Below, one piece after another: positions 1 through 5,125 of a DNA stretch of 5,125 bases. The stretch spans positions 1-5,125 of the forward strand of contig CALHIW010000018.1 in the NCBI GenBank assembly GCA_938030905.1, read 5' to 3'. The notes beneath the pieces were generated by a model. That model made no database searches. It was not told the origin of the DNA and saw nothing but the letters and a program-made list of their open reading frames with translations. The number at the start of each line of letters is the position of its first letter. The stretch's first letter is position 1. Source of the DNA: Candidatus Methanomethylicia archaeon. Lineage in GTDB: Archaea; Thermoproteota; Methanomethylicia; CALHIW01. The translations under genes and the position numbers were made by a program.

Positions 1-1
1 G

Positions 2-49
2 TCTGCTTCTAAAGAATTTATAGATAACTTAAAAGCTCTAGAAGAATAA
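2..49 (+). CDS. 3' end of an unidentified gene (partial)
   Basis: The window opens inside a reading frame that translates as SASKEFIDNLKALEE followed by TAA at 47-49. The other two plus frames close at 10-12 and 21-23. The residues (charged, amphipathic, ending KALEE) look like the C-terminal helix of a soluble protein. Fifteen codons are too few to assign a family. The start and the rest of the gene lie outside the window. A minus-strand frame is also open here, but it is rich in Ser, Tyr and Cys and looks like a shadow. Confidence 0.4.
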   Translation, partial: SASKEFIDNLKALEE

Positions 50-181
50 CTATAAGATATGAAAGAATAGCAATAATCTATAAAGCCCTCACAACCATAG
101 CATACATAACAATACACTAAGATACAGAGTTTAAAGATGAATTCTTAACTAGATTAACCTGCTTTAATTAATAAATTAATA

Positions 182-200
182 TATTTAATGGTATTAAATA
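182..200. repeat. AT-only inverted repeat, 8-bp arms, 3-nt loop
   Basis: TATTTAAT (182-189) and ATTAAATA (193-200) are perfect reverse complements around GGT. The repeat lies about 40 nt beyond the stop of the minus-strand DUF6506 gene, so it could shape that transcript's 3' end, but there is no adjacent T-run and an all-AT stem would be weak at high temperature. In DNA this AT-rich, such a repeat can arise by chance. The rest of 50-238 shows no gene. Confidence 0.3.
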
Positions 201-238
201 ATGCAGCTACAATGAGGTATATAGTATGAATATGATTT

Positions 239-568
239 CTAATGTTTTTTAAACCAGCCCACTTCATGCATGATTTTTAAGGCTACCTCATTACTCGGAC
301 CATCGCCTCTTGCAACATTTATTGAAACCTCATTTCCTACAACATCTGCTATTCGAGCTACTGCTTTATGTGTAAATCCTGGACATAAAATAAATGCTTT
401 AACCCCCTCTCTATGTGCAAGCTCTCTACATACTTTAACTGCTTCATCATCGTCCTTAACCAGTACGCTTATAAGCTCATACAAAGATGTTTGAATAACA
501 CATCTATGCCTCATTGAGTCAGCATCCGGAACATGAGCTATAAAAGCAGCCTTAAACCTTCCAACCAT
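239..568 (-). CDS. DUF6506 family protein, function unknown
   Basis: A small soluble protein of 109 residues with no signal peptide or membrane segment. It resembles the DUF6506 family from memory: an N-terminal strand KAAFIAHVPDAD (about 6-17), then HRCVIQT (21-27), a helix with charged DDDEAVKVCRELA, and the conserved-looking ILCPGFTHKAVARIADVVG (60-78). The family has no established reaction. Cys62 and His67 in the loop are notable, but a catalytic role is only a guess. Start choice: an in-frame GTG lies 9 nt upstream at 575-577. I prefer the ATG at 566-568 because the family normally begins just before the KAAF strand. The upstream GTGAT (573-577) could pair with the 16S 3' end, although a leaderless GTG start is also possible. 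It stands alone, with no same-strand neighbour close by. Family call fairly sure; function unknown. Confidence 0.8.
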   Translation of the reverse strand: MVGRFKAAFIAHVPDADSMRHRCVIQTSLYELISVLVKDDDEAVKVCRELAHREGVKAFILCPGFTHKAVARIADVVGNEVSINVARGDGPSNEVALKIMHEVGWFKKH

Positions 569-577
569 AGTAATCAC

Positions 578-1299
578 AGTATTTTAATTAACTTACTAAA
601 TAAAAATTTTTACTAACAACTTATATTGCCCTGCCGATTTAAGCTTATTTGGAATTTCTAAATTATGATTTTAGTGTAGTAAGTAAGTTAATGGACCTAC
701 TAGAATACACTTTAGTATGAGTTATTGATTGTTGACAATCTATTTTTAATAATCCTAATGTAGTTGTACTCCTTATACCATTTTATTTCCTTCTTTATTG
801 GATCTTCATTTATCTATGTCTTAATCATTTTACATGGTGCTTACTGTTAGTGGTTGTATGTTTGTTGATTGTGGTATACTGTATATTCTTTTGTTTATTC
901 TAATGTTTCTATGTTTATTGTTGATTGATTATGCTTCATATTTAAGTGTTTATTGCTTTCCAATTTATATTTATCAACTTAATATTTTGTTTGCATATAG
1001 CATTTAGTATAACATTTAATGCTAGACTTCTAGAATCTTGTAGATATGTAGATGTCAAATTTTATGTTAGTGTATTATACTACTCCATACTCTTAAATAC
1101 AATCTATATAGTAAGTGATTATAGCTATTCATCAAAATATCAGCATGATTAAGTATAACTAAATCTATGAATCCACCTAATACTCATAATACAATCAATA
1201 GCTAAATCCCACTTCTACAAAGATACACCTAAAGTAGATTAATCCTACAAGTATGAATGGTGTCTAACCATCGACGAAGCACTTGAATAATAACATTAT
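578..1299. other. Gene-poor AT-rich stretch with strand-composition switch
   Basis: I see no convincing gene, RNA gene or mobile element in these 722 bp. The plus strand is T/G-rich around 840-960 (by hand, bases 841-900 hold 34 T, 13 G, 9 A, 4 C). It becomes A/C-rich around 1141-1260 (51 A, 25 C, 32 T, 12 G). A 68-codon plus frame starting with GTG at 946 has no ribosome binding site. Its hydrophobic translation is what T-rich DNA gives by default, so I do not call it a gene. The same frame is open from 736 to 900 and is broken by stops at 901, 922 and 943. A separate short frame ending at 1288-1290 could be the tail of a dead gene. TGTTTATTG recurs at 912-920 and 947-955. Nothing GC-rich enough for a thermophile's structured RNA is present. 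Confidence 0.6.
597..610 (-). promoter_or_regulatory. TATA-like box for the DUF6506 gene
   Basis: On the minus strand the sequence reads AAAATTTTTATTT. Its centre (about 602) is roughly 25 nt upstream of the GTG at 577 and 35 nt upstream of the ATG at 568. That fits an archaeal TBP site producing a leaderless or very short-leader mRNA. The region is AT-rich throughout, so the match is weak on its own. Confidence 0.35.
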
Positions 1300-2424
1300 T
1301 TAAGTAATATTATAGTAGCTTCTAAGTCTTTTAAGAGAATATGTTCTTTCACCATTGTCTACTTCGGTTTTCTCAATAACTTCTACTAGAAACTTTATAG
1401 CTTCATCCATCGCCTTCTTATTTGCTGGAAATGGAACACCGTCTTTACCTCCAAAAGCAAATGAGTACTTTACAGGATCCTTCCAGCTTGGAGGAGTACC
1501 GTAGATAATTTCTGAAATTAGGGCAAGTCCACGTATTGTAGTTGGTCCTATACCTTTAATGGTTAAAAGCTCCTCAAAATTCTTAGGCTGAATTTCATAT
1601 GCATTTCTTAAAGCATCCCAATTAATATTACGAGGCATATATAGCGCATCTACGATATAGCTTGTACTTGAAATAGAAAGCCATTTATCTAGGCTCTCTT
1701 GGCATATCGGTCTTATAGATCTTAATGCATTTAAAATCTTACGTGGACCATCTTTAACCACATCTACACATATTTTTCTACAATTTTCACTACTACCTGA
1801 GGTCATATCTAAAACTCTTTTTCTTACAACATCGCCAATTATGGCTGTATGAGGTTCATTAACATAGTCTTTAAAAGCTGTAGATAACCAATGATATCTA
1901 CGAGCTGTTTTATCATGAACATTCATACCTTGCTGTATAACAGCCCAATCTCCATCTTCAGAAATTATGATAACATGATGATAAAGAGGATAACCTGCCT
2001 GAATAGCAGCATTATCAATTTTAGCTGTAATTCTACTAGCATATTTTAAGCTTTCAATTTTAGATGTTGATAAATTAAACAAGGCACCCATAATCTCAAT
2101 ATCATTCAGAGTTTGAATTGAGCGCTTACCTTTACCACCACAAACAGCAAGACCATGCTTCTCATGTTTTAAAGCAGTTCTTAAAACACCAGAAACTACT
2201 GTTGTAACACCTGAGGAATGCCAATCGTATCCTAATATACAGCCAAAACCTTGAAACCAGAATGGATTTGAAACTCTTTTTAGAAACTCATGTACTCCAT
2301 ACTCATCTACAATGATTTTAACAATAGCATCTGCAAGTCTAATCATTCTTCTAACAAGCCAGCTTGGCGCTTTCCCACTATGGAGAGGAAGATAGGCTAT
2401 TCCAGATCTTTCCAAAGCTATCAT
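1300..2424 (-). CDS. DUF763 family protein with C-terminal helix-hairpin-helix
   Basis: A soluble protein of 374 residues, within the usual DUF763 length as I recall it. The N-terminus RSGIAYLPLHSGKAPSWL (6-23) is the family signature. It is followed by NPFWFQGFGCILGYDWHSSG (53-72), GGKGKRS (96-102), SEDGDWAVIQQGMN (155-168), ARRYHWLS (174-181) and VKDGPRKIL (223-231). Residues 282-305 (FEELLTIKGIGPTTIRGLAL) form a helix-hairpin-helix with the GIG turn, a motif that usually contacts the DNA backbone. SFAFGGKDGVPFP (321-333) is a second conserved block. The conserved His, Asp, Lys and Trp residues suggest an enzyme or nucleic-acid binding protein, but no reaction is established to my knowledge. 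The ATG at 2422-2424 is chosen because the family signature begins five residues later. The gene is divergent from trkH across 226 bp. Family call firm; function unknown. Confidence 0.92.
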   Translation of the reverse strand: MIALERSGIAYLPLHSGKAPSWLVRRMIRLADAIVKIIVDEYGVHEFLKRVSNPFWFQGFGCILGYDWHSSGVTTVVSGVLRTALKHEKHGLAVCGGKGKRSIQTLNDIEIMGALFNLSTSKIESLKYASRITAKIDNAAIQAGYPLYHHVIIISEDGDWAVIQQGMNVHDKTARRYHWLSTAFKDYVNEPHTAIIGDVVRKRVLDMTSGSSENCRKICVDVVKDGPRKILNALRSIRPICQESLDKWLSISSTSYIVDALYMPRNINWDALRNAYEIQPKNFEELLTIKGIGPTTIRGLALISEIIYGTPPSWKDPVKYSFAFGGKDGVPFPANKKAMDEAIKFLVEVIEKTEVDNGERTYSLKRLRSYYNIT

Positions 2425-2445
2425 TAACTAGTTTAAACTAAGAGA

Positions 2446-2451
2446 TTTAAA
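2446..2451 (-). promoter_or_regulatory. TATA box of the DUF763 gene, probably leaderless
   Basis: TTTAAA is centred about 25 nt upstream of the DUF763 ATG, the spacing expected if transcription begins at or next to the start codon. No Shine-Dalgarno-like sequence precedes that ATG, which agrees with a leaderless mRNA. Between box and start lies a 12-bp palindrome, TAGTTTAAACTA (2429-2440), that could hold a repressor. It is AT-rich enough to be chance. Confidence 0.45.
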
Positions 2452-2500
2452 CTTATCTCATGGCAAAAATTAAATAACATATGATTTAAGGCGGAGCCAT

Positions 2501-2510
2501 AAATATATAT
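2501..2510 (+). promoter_or_regulatory. Distal TATA box candidate for trkH
   Basis: AAATATATAT follows a local GC-rich patch (GGCGGAGCC, 2490-2498) and stands out as a TBP-like site in the divergent intergenic region. Transcription would start near 2531, giving a leader of about 120 nt before trkH. The stretch could also be read from the minus strand as a distal box for DUF763. Confidence 0.4.
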
Positions 2511-2512
2511 TA

Positions 2513-2635
2513 ATGGAGATTATGAAGAATATTATCGAAGTCCTACCTACATGCGGTTTTAGAGTAATGTTAAATAAGCAGTATAGCTTTATAAAGTTAG
2601 AGTGGTCAGCATTAGAAGTATTGACTACTAGATAG
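2513..2635 (+). CDS. Possible 40-residue small protein in the trkH leader
   Basis: An ATG-started frame of 40 codons ends in TAG 15 nt before trkH. It begins MEIMKNIIEV and ends EWSALEVLTTR, with codon choice (ATA, TTA, AGA, GAA) like the real genes nearby. A second ATG at 2522-2524 is preceded by GGAG (2515-2518) with only 3 nt between. I recognise no family, and there is no obvious membrane segment. Against it: the best TATA box (2501-2510) would start the mRNA near 2531, downstream of both ATGs, and frames of this length arise by chance. It could be a leader peptide affecting trkH translation, a free small protein, or nothing. Confidence 0.22.
   Translation: MEIMKNIIEVLPTCGFRVMLNKQYSFIKLEWSALEVLTTR
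2588..2596 (+). promoter_or_regulatory. Proximal TATA box candidate for trkH
   Basis: TTTATAAAG is a good archaeal TATA match. Its centre at about 2592 predicts a start near 2618 and a leader of about 33 nt that keeps the trkH ribosome binding site. On spacing alone this is the simpler promoter for trkH than the distal box. Confidence 0.45.
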
Positions 2636-2641
2636 TTAACT

Positions 2642-2646
2642 GGTGA
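2642..2646 (+). promoter_or_regulatory. Ribosome binding site of trkH
   Basis: GGTGA, the core complementary to the archaeal 16S 3' end, lies 4 nt before the ATG at 2651. It fixes that ATG as the trkH start and shows the gene is read from a leadered mRNA. Confidence 0.75.
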
Positions 2647-2650
2647 GTCT

Positions 2651-4114
2651 ATGGTTAGGGATATTTTACTACATCATGCACTTATACCCATTCTTGGAGT
2701 GATTTTTATGATTGTATCATTTACACTCATTGTTCCAGGCATCCTAGGATTAGCTTTCATATTGAGTGGGAAATATGATGAGGCAAATATTACAACTGCA
2801 CTTCTATACATTGGACTCGTATCCTTTGCCTTGGGATTTTTTACCTTTAGAAAGTTTAGAATTGGTAGTGTAAGATTAAGCTATGGGGAGGCTATTCAAA
2901 TAGCAGTTATTTCATGGATTCTTATACCGATAATTAATGGAGTAGCAGTAAGCATTTCAGGGTTAATGAGTCCTATAGATGCCTTGTTTGAATCTATAAG
3001 TGGCTTTACAACAACAGGATTGACAGTTTTAAAACCACCTATTGAGAATCAACCATTAACTCTACTGTTTTGGAGAAGTATTTCTCAATGGGTTGGAGGA
3101 CTTGGGATAATCTACATATCGATTCTAGTAATTGCACCTCCAAGCCTACTAACAATGAGAATATTTACTGCAGAGGGACATTTAGAAAAAGTTGAAGCGA
3201 GCGCTGTTGAAACAGCTCATAAAATAATTAGAGTATACCTGTTACTAACAGGTTTGGGTATTATTCTATTCTTAATTGTAGGTATGAATCCTTTTGATGC
3301 GTTAAACCATGCATTAACAGCAATAGCAACCGGTGGATTTAGTACAAGAACTGAAAGCATTGGATACTACAAGTTAATTCAAGTATATATTGCTGCAATT
3401 ATAGTAATTATACTTGGAGCTTTAAACTTTCCATCCTATGTGAAACTTATGAAGGGAAGAATTAGGGATTTCATAAAGTATGAGGAAAATGAAGTGTTTC
3501 TAGTGTTAGCATTTTCAATATCTATACTTCTAATCTCTATACTCATTTCAAAAAGTAATATTGAAAATCCTATTATGTTCGGGGTCTTCCATATAGTTTC
3601 AGCTATTGGTGGATGCGGATTTCAAATTGGAAACTTAAATATACTTGATGAGTCCTCAAAAGCATTAATCATAATTTCCATGATTCTTGGGGGATGTACA
3701 GATTCAACAGCTGGGGGTATTAAAACTTTAAGAACAATAATGATGCTAAAAGCCTTAACGTGGGAGCTTAAACTAGCATTATCGCCAAAGGGGACTAGAA
3801 TAGCTAGAAAGATTGGTGATAGGGAAGTTACCGATGAGGTATTAATAAGAACGGCTTTATTCATGATAATATATGTATTCCTAGTATTTATAGGTGGGGT
3901 AGCAATTAGTATTGAGGGGTACTCATTAACAGACTCAATATTTGAAGCTGCTTCTGCTATAGGCAATGTAGGATTAACGGTAAACATAACCTCACATCTA
4001 GCTCCCACATGGATTAAATTGATTTTGATGATATATATGCTTCTAGGAAGATTAGAGATTCTACCGTACCTACTACTAACTTACAGACTCATTAAAAAAT
4101 ACAGCCTAATTTAA
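2651..4114 (+). CDS. trkH: TrkH/KtrB-type K+ transporter, membrane subunit
   Basis: Integral membrane protein of 487 residues, full length for the family, that conducts K+ (possibly Na+-linked) into the cell as a dimer gated by a cytoplasmic RCK protein. The fold is four repeats of membrane helix, pore loop, membrane helix. The filter loops are visible: SGFTTTGLTVL (117-127), IATGGFSTR (225-233), IGGCGFQIG (319-327) and IGNVGLTV (437-444). Other hallmarks are SQWVGGLG (145-152), SIGYY (236-240), GGCTDSTAGGIK (347-358, the gating-loop region) and LLGRLEILP (464-472). The first helix starts near residue 10 without a cleavable signal. The third loop reads G-G-C-G-F where a Thr-rich version is more usual. 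A GGTGA site sets the start. Its partner trkA lies 154 nt downstream on the same strand. Family call firm; ion preference and coupling ion not shown by sequence. Confidence 0.95.
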   Translation: MVRDILLHHALIPILGVIFMIVSFTLIVPGILGLAFILSGKYDEANITTALLYIGLVSFALGFFTFRKFRIGSVRLSYGEAIQIAVISWILIPIINGVAVSISGLMSPIDALFESISGFTTTGLTVLKPPIENQPLTLLFWRSISQWVGGLGIIYISILVIAPPSLLTMRIFTAEGHLEKVEASAVETAHKIIRVYLLLTGLGIILFLIVGMNPFDALNHALTAIATGGFSTRTESIGYYKLIQVYIAAIIVIILGALNFPSYVKLMKGRIRDFIKYEENEVFLVLAFSISILLISILISKSNIENPIMFGVFHIVSAIGGCGFQIGNLNILDESSKALIIISMILGGCTDSTAGGIKTLRTIMMLKALTWELKLALSPKGTRIARKIGDREVTDEVLIRTALFMIIYVFLVFIGGVAISIEGYSLTDSIFEAASAIGNVGLTVNITSHLAPTWIKLILMIYMLLGRLEILPYLLLTYRLIKKYSLI

Positions 4115-4155
4115 AACTGTAATTCTAGAGTTATAGAAGGAAAGGATGAAGAATA

Positions 4156-4177
4156 TAATAAGTTTATAAACTTATTA
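4156..4177. promoter_or_regulatory. Perfect 22-bp palindrome between trkH and trkA
   Basis: TAATAAGTTTA at 4156-4166 is followed directly by its exact reverse complement at 4167-4177, with no spacer. The centre, TTTATAAA, is itself a good TATA box that would start a transcript near 4193 and carry trkA with a leader of about 76 nt. An operator overlapping a TATA box is a classic repressor layout. It could instead be a hairpin at the trkH 3' end, but it has no following T-run. A perfect 22-bp match is unlikely by chance even in AT-rich DNA (my rough estimate is below 1 in 100 for the window). Confidence 0.5.
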
Positions 4178-4223
4178 GGAATGTATAGGATAGCCTCAAG
4201 TTAGCTAATTATTGGGTATATTC

Positions 4224-4256
4224 TTTTAAATAGTAAAGTTTAATTAGAATTGGAGA
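4224..4256 (+). promoter_or_regulatory. Candidate trkA-proximal promoter and weak RBS
   Basis: TTTTAAATA (4224-4232) and TTTAATT (4239-4245) are two TATA-like boxes before trkA. The second is centred 27 nt from the ATG, which would give a leaderless mRNA. GGAGA (4252-4256) lies 12 nt before the ATG, rather far for a ribosome binding site, and would matter only for transcripts starting further upstream. Which one is used cannot be told from sequence. Confidence 0.3.
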
Positions 4257-4268
4257 TTATCAATTTTA

Positions 4269-4916
4269 ATGAGGGTCTTAATTATTGGTGCTGGAGATGT
4301 TGGAAGAAGACTTGCAAGGACATTAACTAAGAGTGGTAATGAAGTAGTAGTTATCGATAGAGATAAGAGAGCATGTGATATTGTTGCTAGTGAAACTGAT
4401 GCGTTAGTGTTAAATAGGGAGGCTACAGATTTGAACGTATATGAAGAAATAGAGGCAAATAAGTTTGATATTGTACTTGCATTAACAAATAGAGATGAAG
4501 TTAATCTTTTTGTATGTATGGTTGCTAAAAATTATGGAGTACCGAGAATTATAAGTCTTGTAGAAGACGAGAAAATAGCTGAGTTTATGAGTGGATTAGG
4601 TGTTGAAAAACCATTATGTAAACCTAAGCTGGTTGCAAATACATTAAGCAGCATTATTGAGGGGGGGAGGAGAATGGTAGAAATTTTTGAAGCAGAAAAG
4701 GGAGACTTCAAAATAGTAGTAGTAGAAATTGGTGAGCATATAGTAGGTAAAGCATTAGGGGAACTTAGTATACCTTTACGAACAAAAATAGTATCAGTAT
4801 TTAATGGTGAAGAGTTTATTGAACCAGATCCAGATTATACTTTGAAATATGGAGACATGATTATAGCATTAGTCCATGTAGATGATGTTAGAAAGCTGGA
4901 GGAAGTATTAAGGTGA
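4269..4916 (+). CDS. trkA: TrkA-type RCK regulator of K+ uptake
   Basis: Cytoplasmic protein of 215 residues that would assemble as a ring under TrkH and gate it in response to bound nucleotide (NAD(H), ATP or ADP in known relatives). The N-terminal RCK/TrkA_N Rossmann domain (1 to about 130) shows the dinucleotide loop GAGDVG (7-12), the acidic residue ending strand two (Asp30 in VVVIDRD) and the ALTNRDEVNLFVCMVAK helix region (71-87). A linker with EGGRRM (131-136) leads to the TrkA_C domain (about 137-215), with IGEHIVGKALGELSIP, FIEPDPDYTLKYGDMIIAL and a final helix. Length fits a single-RCK TrkA/KtrA, half of the duplicated bacterial TrkA. Odd points: the usual GDAT of TrkA_N reads REAT (50-53), and a run of seven G precedes the linker. 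It is followed immediately by a membrane channel gene whose ribosome binding site overlaps its stop. Family call firm; ligand not determined. Confidence 0.95.
   Translation: MRVLIIGAGDVGRRLARTLTKSGNEVVVIDRDKRACDIVASETDALVLNREATDLNVYEEIEANKFDIVLALTNRDEVNLFVCMVAKNYGVPRIISLVEDEKIAEFMSGLGVEKPLCKPKLVANTLSSIIEGGRRMVEIFEAEKGDFKIVVVEIGEHIVGKALGELSIPLRTKIVSVFNGEEFIEPDPDYTLKYGDMIIALVHVDDVRKLEEVLR
4912..4916 (+). promoter_or_regulatory. RBS of the downstream channel gene, overlapping trkA stop
   Basis: GGTGA spans the last base of trkA's Arg codon, its AGG-derived G and the TGA stop, 7 nt before the ATG at 4924. This spacing favours the 4924 start over the ATG at 4919, whose frame closes after nine codons. 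It implies translational coupling with trkA. Confidence 0.65.
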
Positions 4917-4923
4917 AAATGGA

Positions 4924-5125
4924 ATGGTTGAGGCTTGGCAGTGGATAATTGATCAGATATCACTTATAGTGATTTCGAGAATACTTATTACAATTGTATT
5001 TGCTTATTTGGTGGTTAAATTTTTAGGATTTATTCTCTCAAGACTCTCACATAAGCATATTATAAGCTATGAAGATGCTAAAAGAATAGATGCTATAATT
5101 ACAGTATTTGTATATGCAGTTGCAG
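4924..5125 (+). CDS. Probable MscS-type mechanosensitive channel, N-terminal part
   Basis: An open frame of 67 complete codons runs off the window end, so only the N-terminus is visible. It starts MVEAWQWIIDQ, followed by a hydrophobic membrane helix (about 12-38, ISLIVISRILITIVFAYLVV...). A short charged cytoplasmic stretch follows (SRLSHKHIISYEDAKRIDA), then the start of a second hydrophobic segment (from about 58, AIITVFVYAVA). This order, with an Arg/Lys-rich loop ahead of the next helix, is typical of the small MscS family just before its pore helix. Those channels open under membrane tension and release ions when cells swell. The conserved Gly/Ala-rich pore helix and beta domain are outside the window, so another small membrane protein remains possible. 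It is almost certainly co-transcribed with trkA, eight bases downstream of its stop codon. Confidence 0.6.
   Translation, partial: MVEAWQWIIDQISLIVISRILITIVFAYLVVKFLGFILSRLSHKHIISYEDAKRIDAIITVFVYAVA

Noticed and set aside
270..494. 74-codon plus-strand frame
   Set aside because: Lies opposite the DUF6506 gene; its Ser/Thr-rich translation is a shadow of the real minus-strand frame.
946..1152. 68-codon plus-strand frame starting with GTG
   Set aside because: No ribosome binding site or well-placed TATA box, odd Phe/Tyr/Ile/Ser-rich composition expected from T-rich DNA, and no recognisable family.
578..1299. Structured RNA gene (tRNA, SRP RNA, RNase P RNA) in the gene-poor stretch
   Set aside because: Such RNAs are GC-rich in AT-rich thermophiles; no GC-rich island and no tRNA T-loop motif (GTTCRAATC) was seen.
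1286..1300. AATAAT / ATTATT hairpin at the 3' end of DUF763 as a terminator
   Set aside because: Six all-AT pairs with a 3-nt loop are expected by chance here and would not be stable in a thermophile; no clear U-run follows on the DUF763 strand.
3622..4008. 128-codon minus-strand frame
   Set aside because: Opposite the conserved C-terminal half of trkH, including its third and fourth pore-loop region; a shadow frame.
4146..4204. Two mini-frames (7 codons each) between trkH and trkA
   Set aside because: Too short to separate from chance; one overlaps the palindrome and neither has convincing spacing to a ribosome binding site.
1..5125. CRISPR array or insertion sequence
   Set aside because: No regularly spaced direct repeats, no transposase-like protein and no paired terminal inverted repeats with target duplication were found by eye.

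Overview
The window looks like chromosomal DNA of an AT-rich, probably thermophilic archaeon, most likely a Thermoproteota (crenarchaeal) lineage. The evidence is heavy use of ATA for Ile and AGA/AGG for Arg, GGTGA-type ribosome binding sites, TATA-like boxes placed as archaeal TBP sites about 25 nt before likely transcript starts, and families (DUF763, DUF6506, stand-alone TrkH plus TrkA) that are common in archaea. No species can be named from the sequence alone.

Layout. The first 49 bases look like the 3' end of a plus-strand gene. A minus-strand gene of about 109 codons (DUF6506 family, function unknown) follows at 239-568. Positions 569-1299 are a gene-poor, very AT-rich stretch of about 730 bp: T/G-rich on the plus strand around 840-960, then A/C-rich around 1141-1260, with only broken reading frames. 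A full-length DUF763 gene with a C-terminal helix-hairpin-helix lies on the minus strand at 1300-2424. It is divergent from a plus-strand potassium-transport block: trkH (2651-4114), trkA (4269-4916) and the start of a probable MscS-type mechanosensitive channel (from 4924, cut by the window end).

How the genes work together. TrkH is the membrane K+ translocating subunit and TrkA is its cytoplasmic nucleotide-binding RCK regulator. The downstream membrane protein would supply solute release on hypo-osmotic shock if it is an MscS channel, so the right half of the window reads as an osmotic and K+ homeostasis module. trkA and the channel gene are tightly coupled, because the channel's GGTGA site overlaps the trkA stop codon. 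A 154-bp gap between trkH and trkA holds a perfect 22-bp palindrome containing TTTATAAA, the best candidate regulatory site here. DUF6506 and DUF763 have no assigned function and no clear link to the K+ genes beyond position.

Most worth checking are the 22-bp palindrome, a possible internal translation start in trkA that would make a free RCK_C domain, a 40-codon ORF in the trkH leader, altered residues in the third TrkH filter loop, and the gene-poor stretch. I see no CRISPR array, insertion sequence, tRNA or rRNA.
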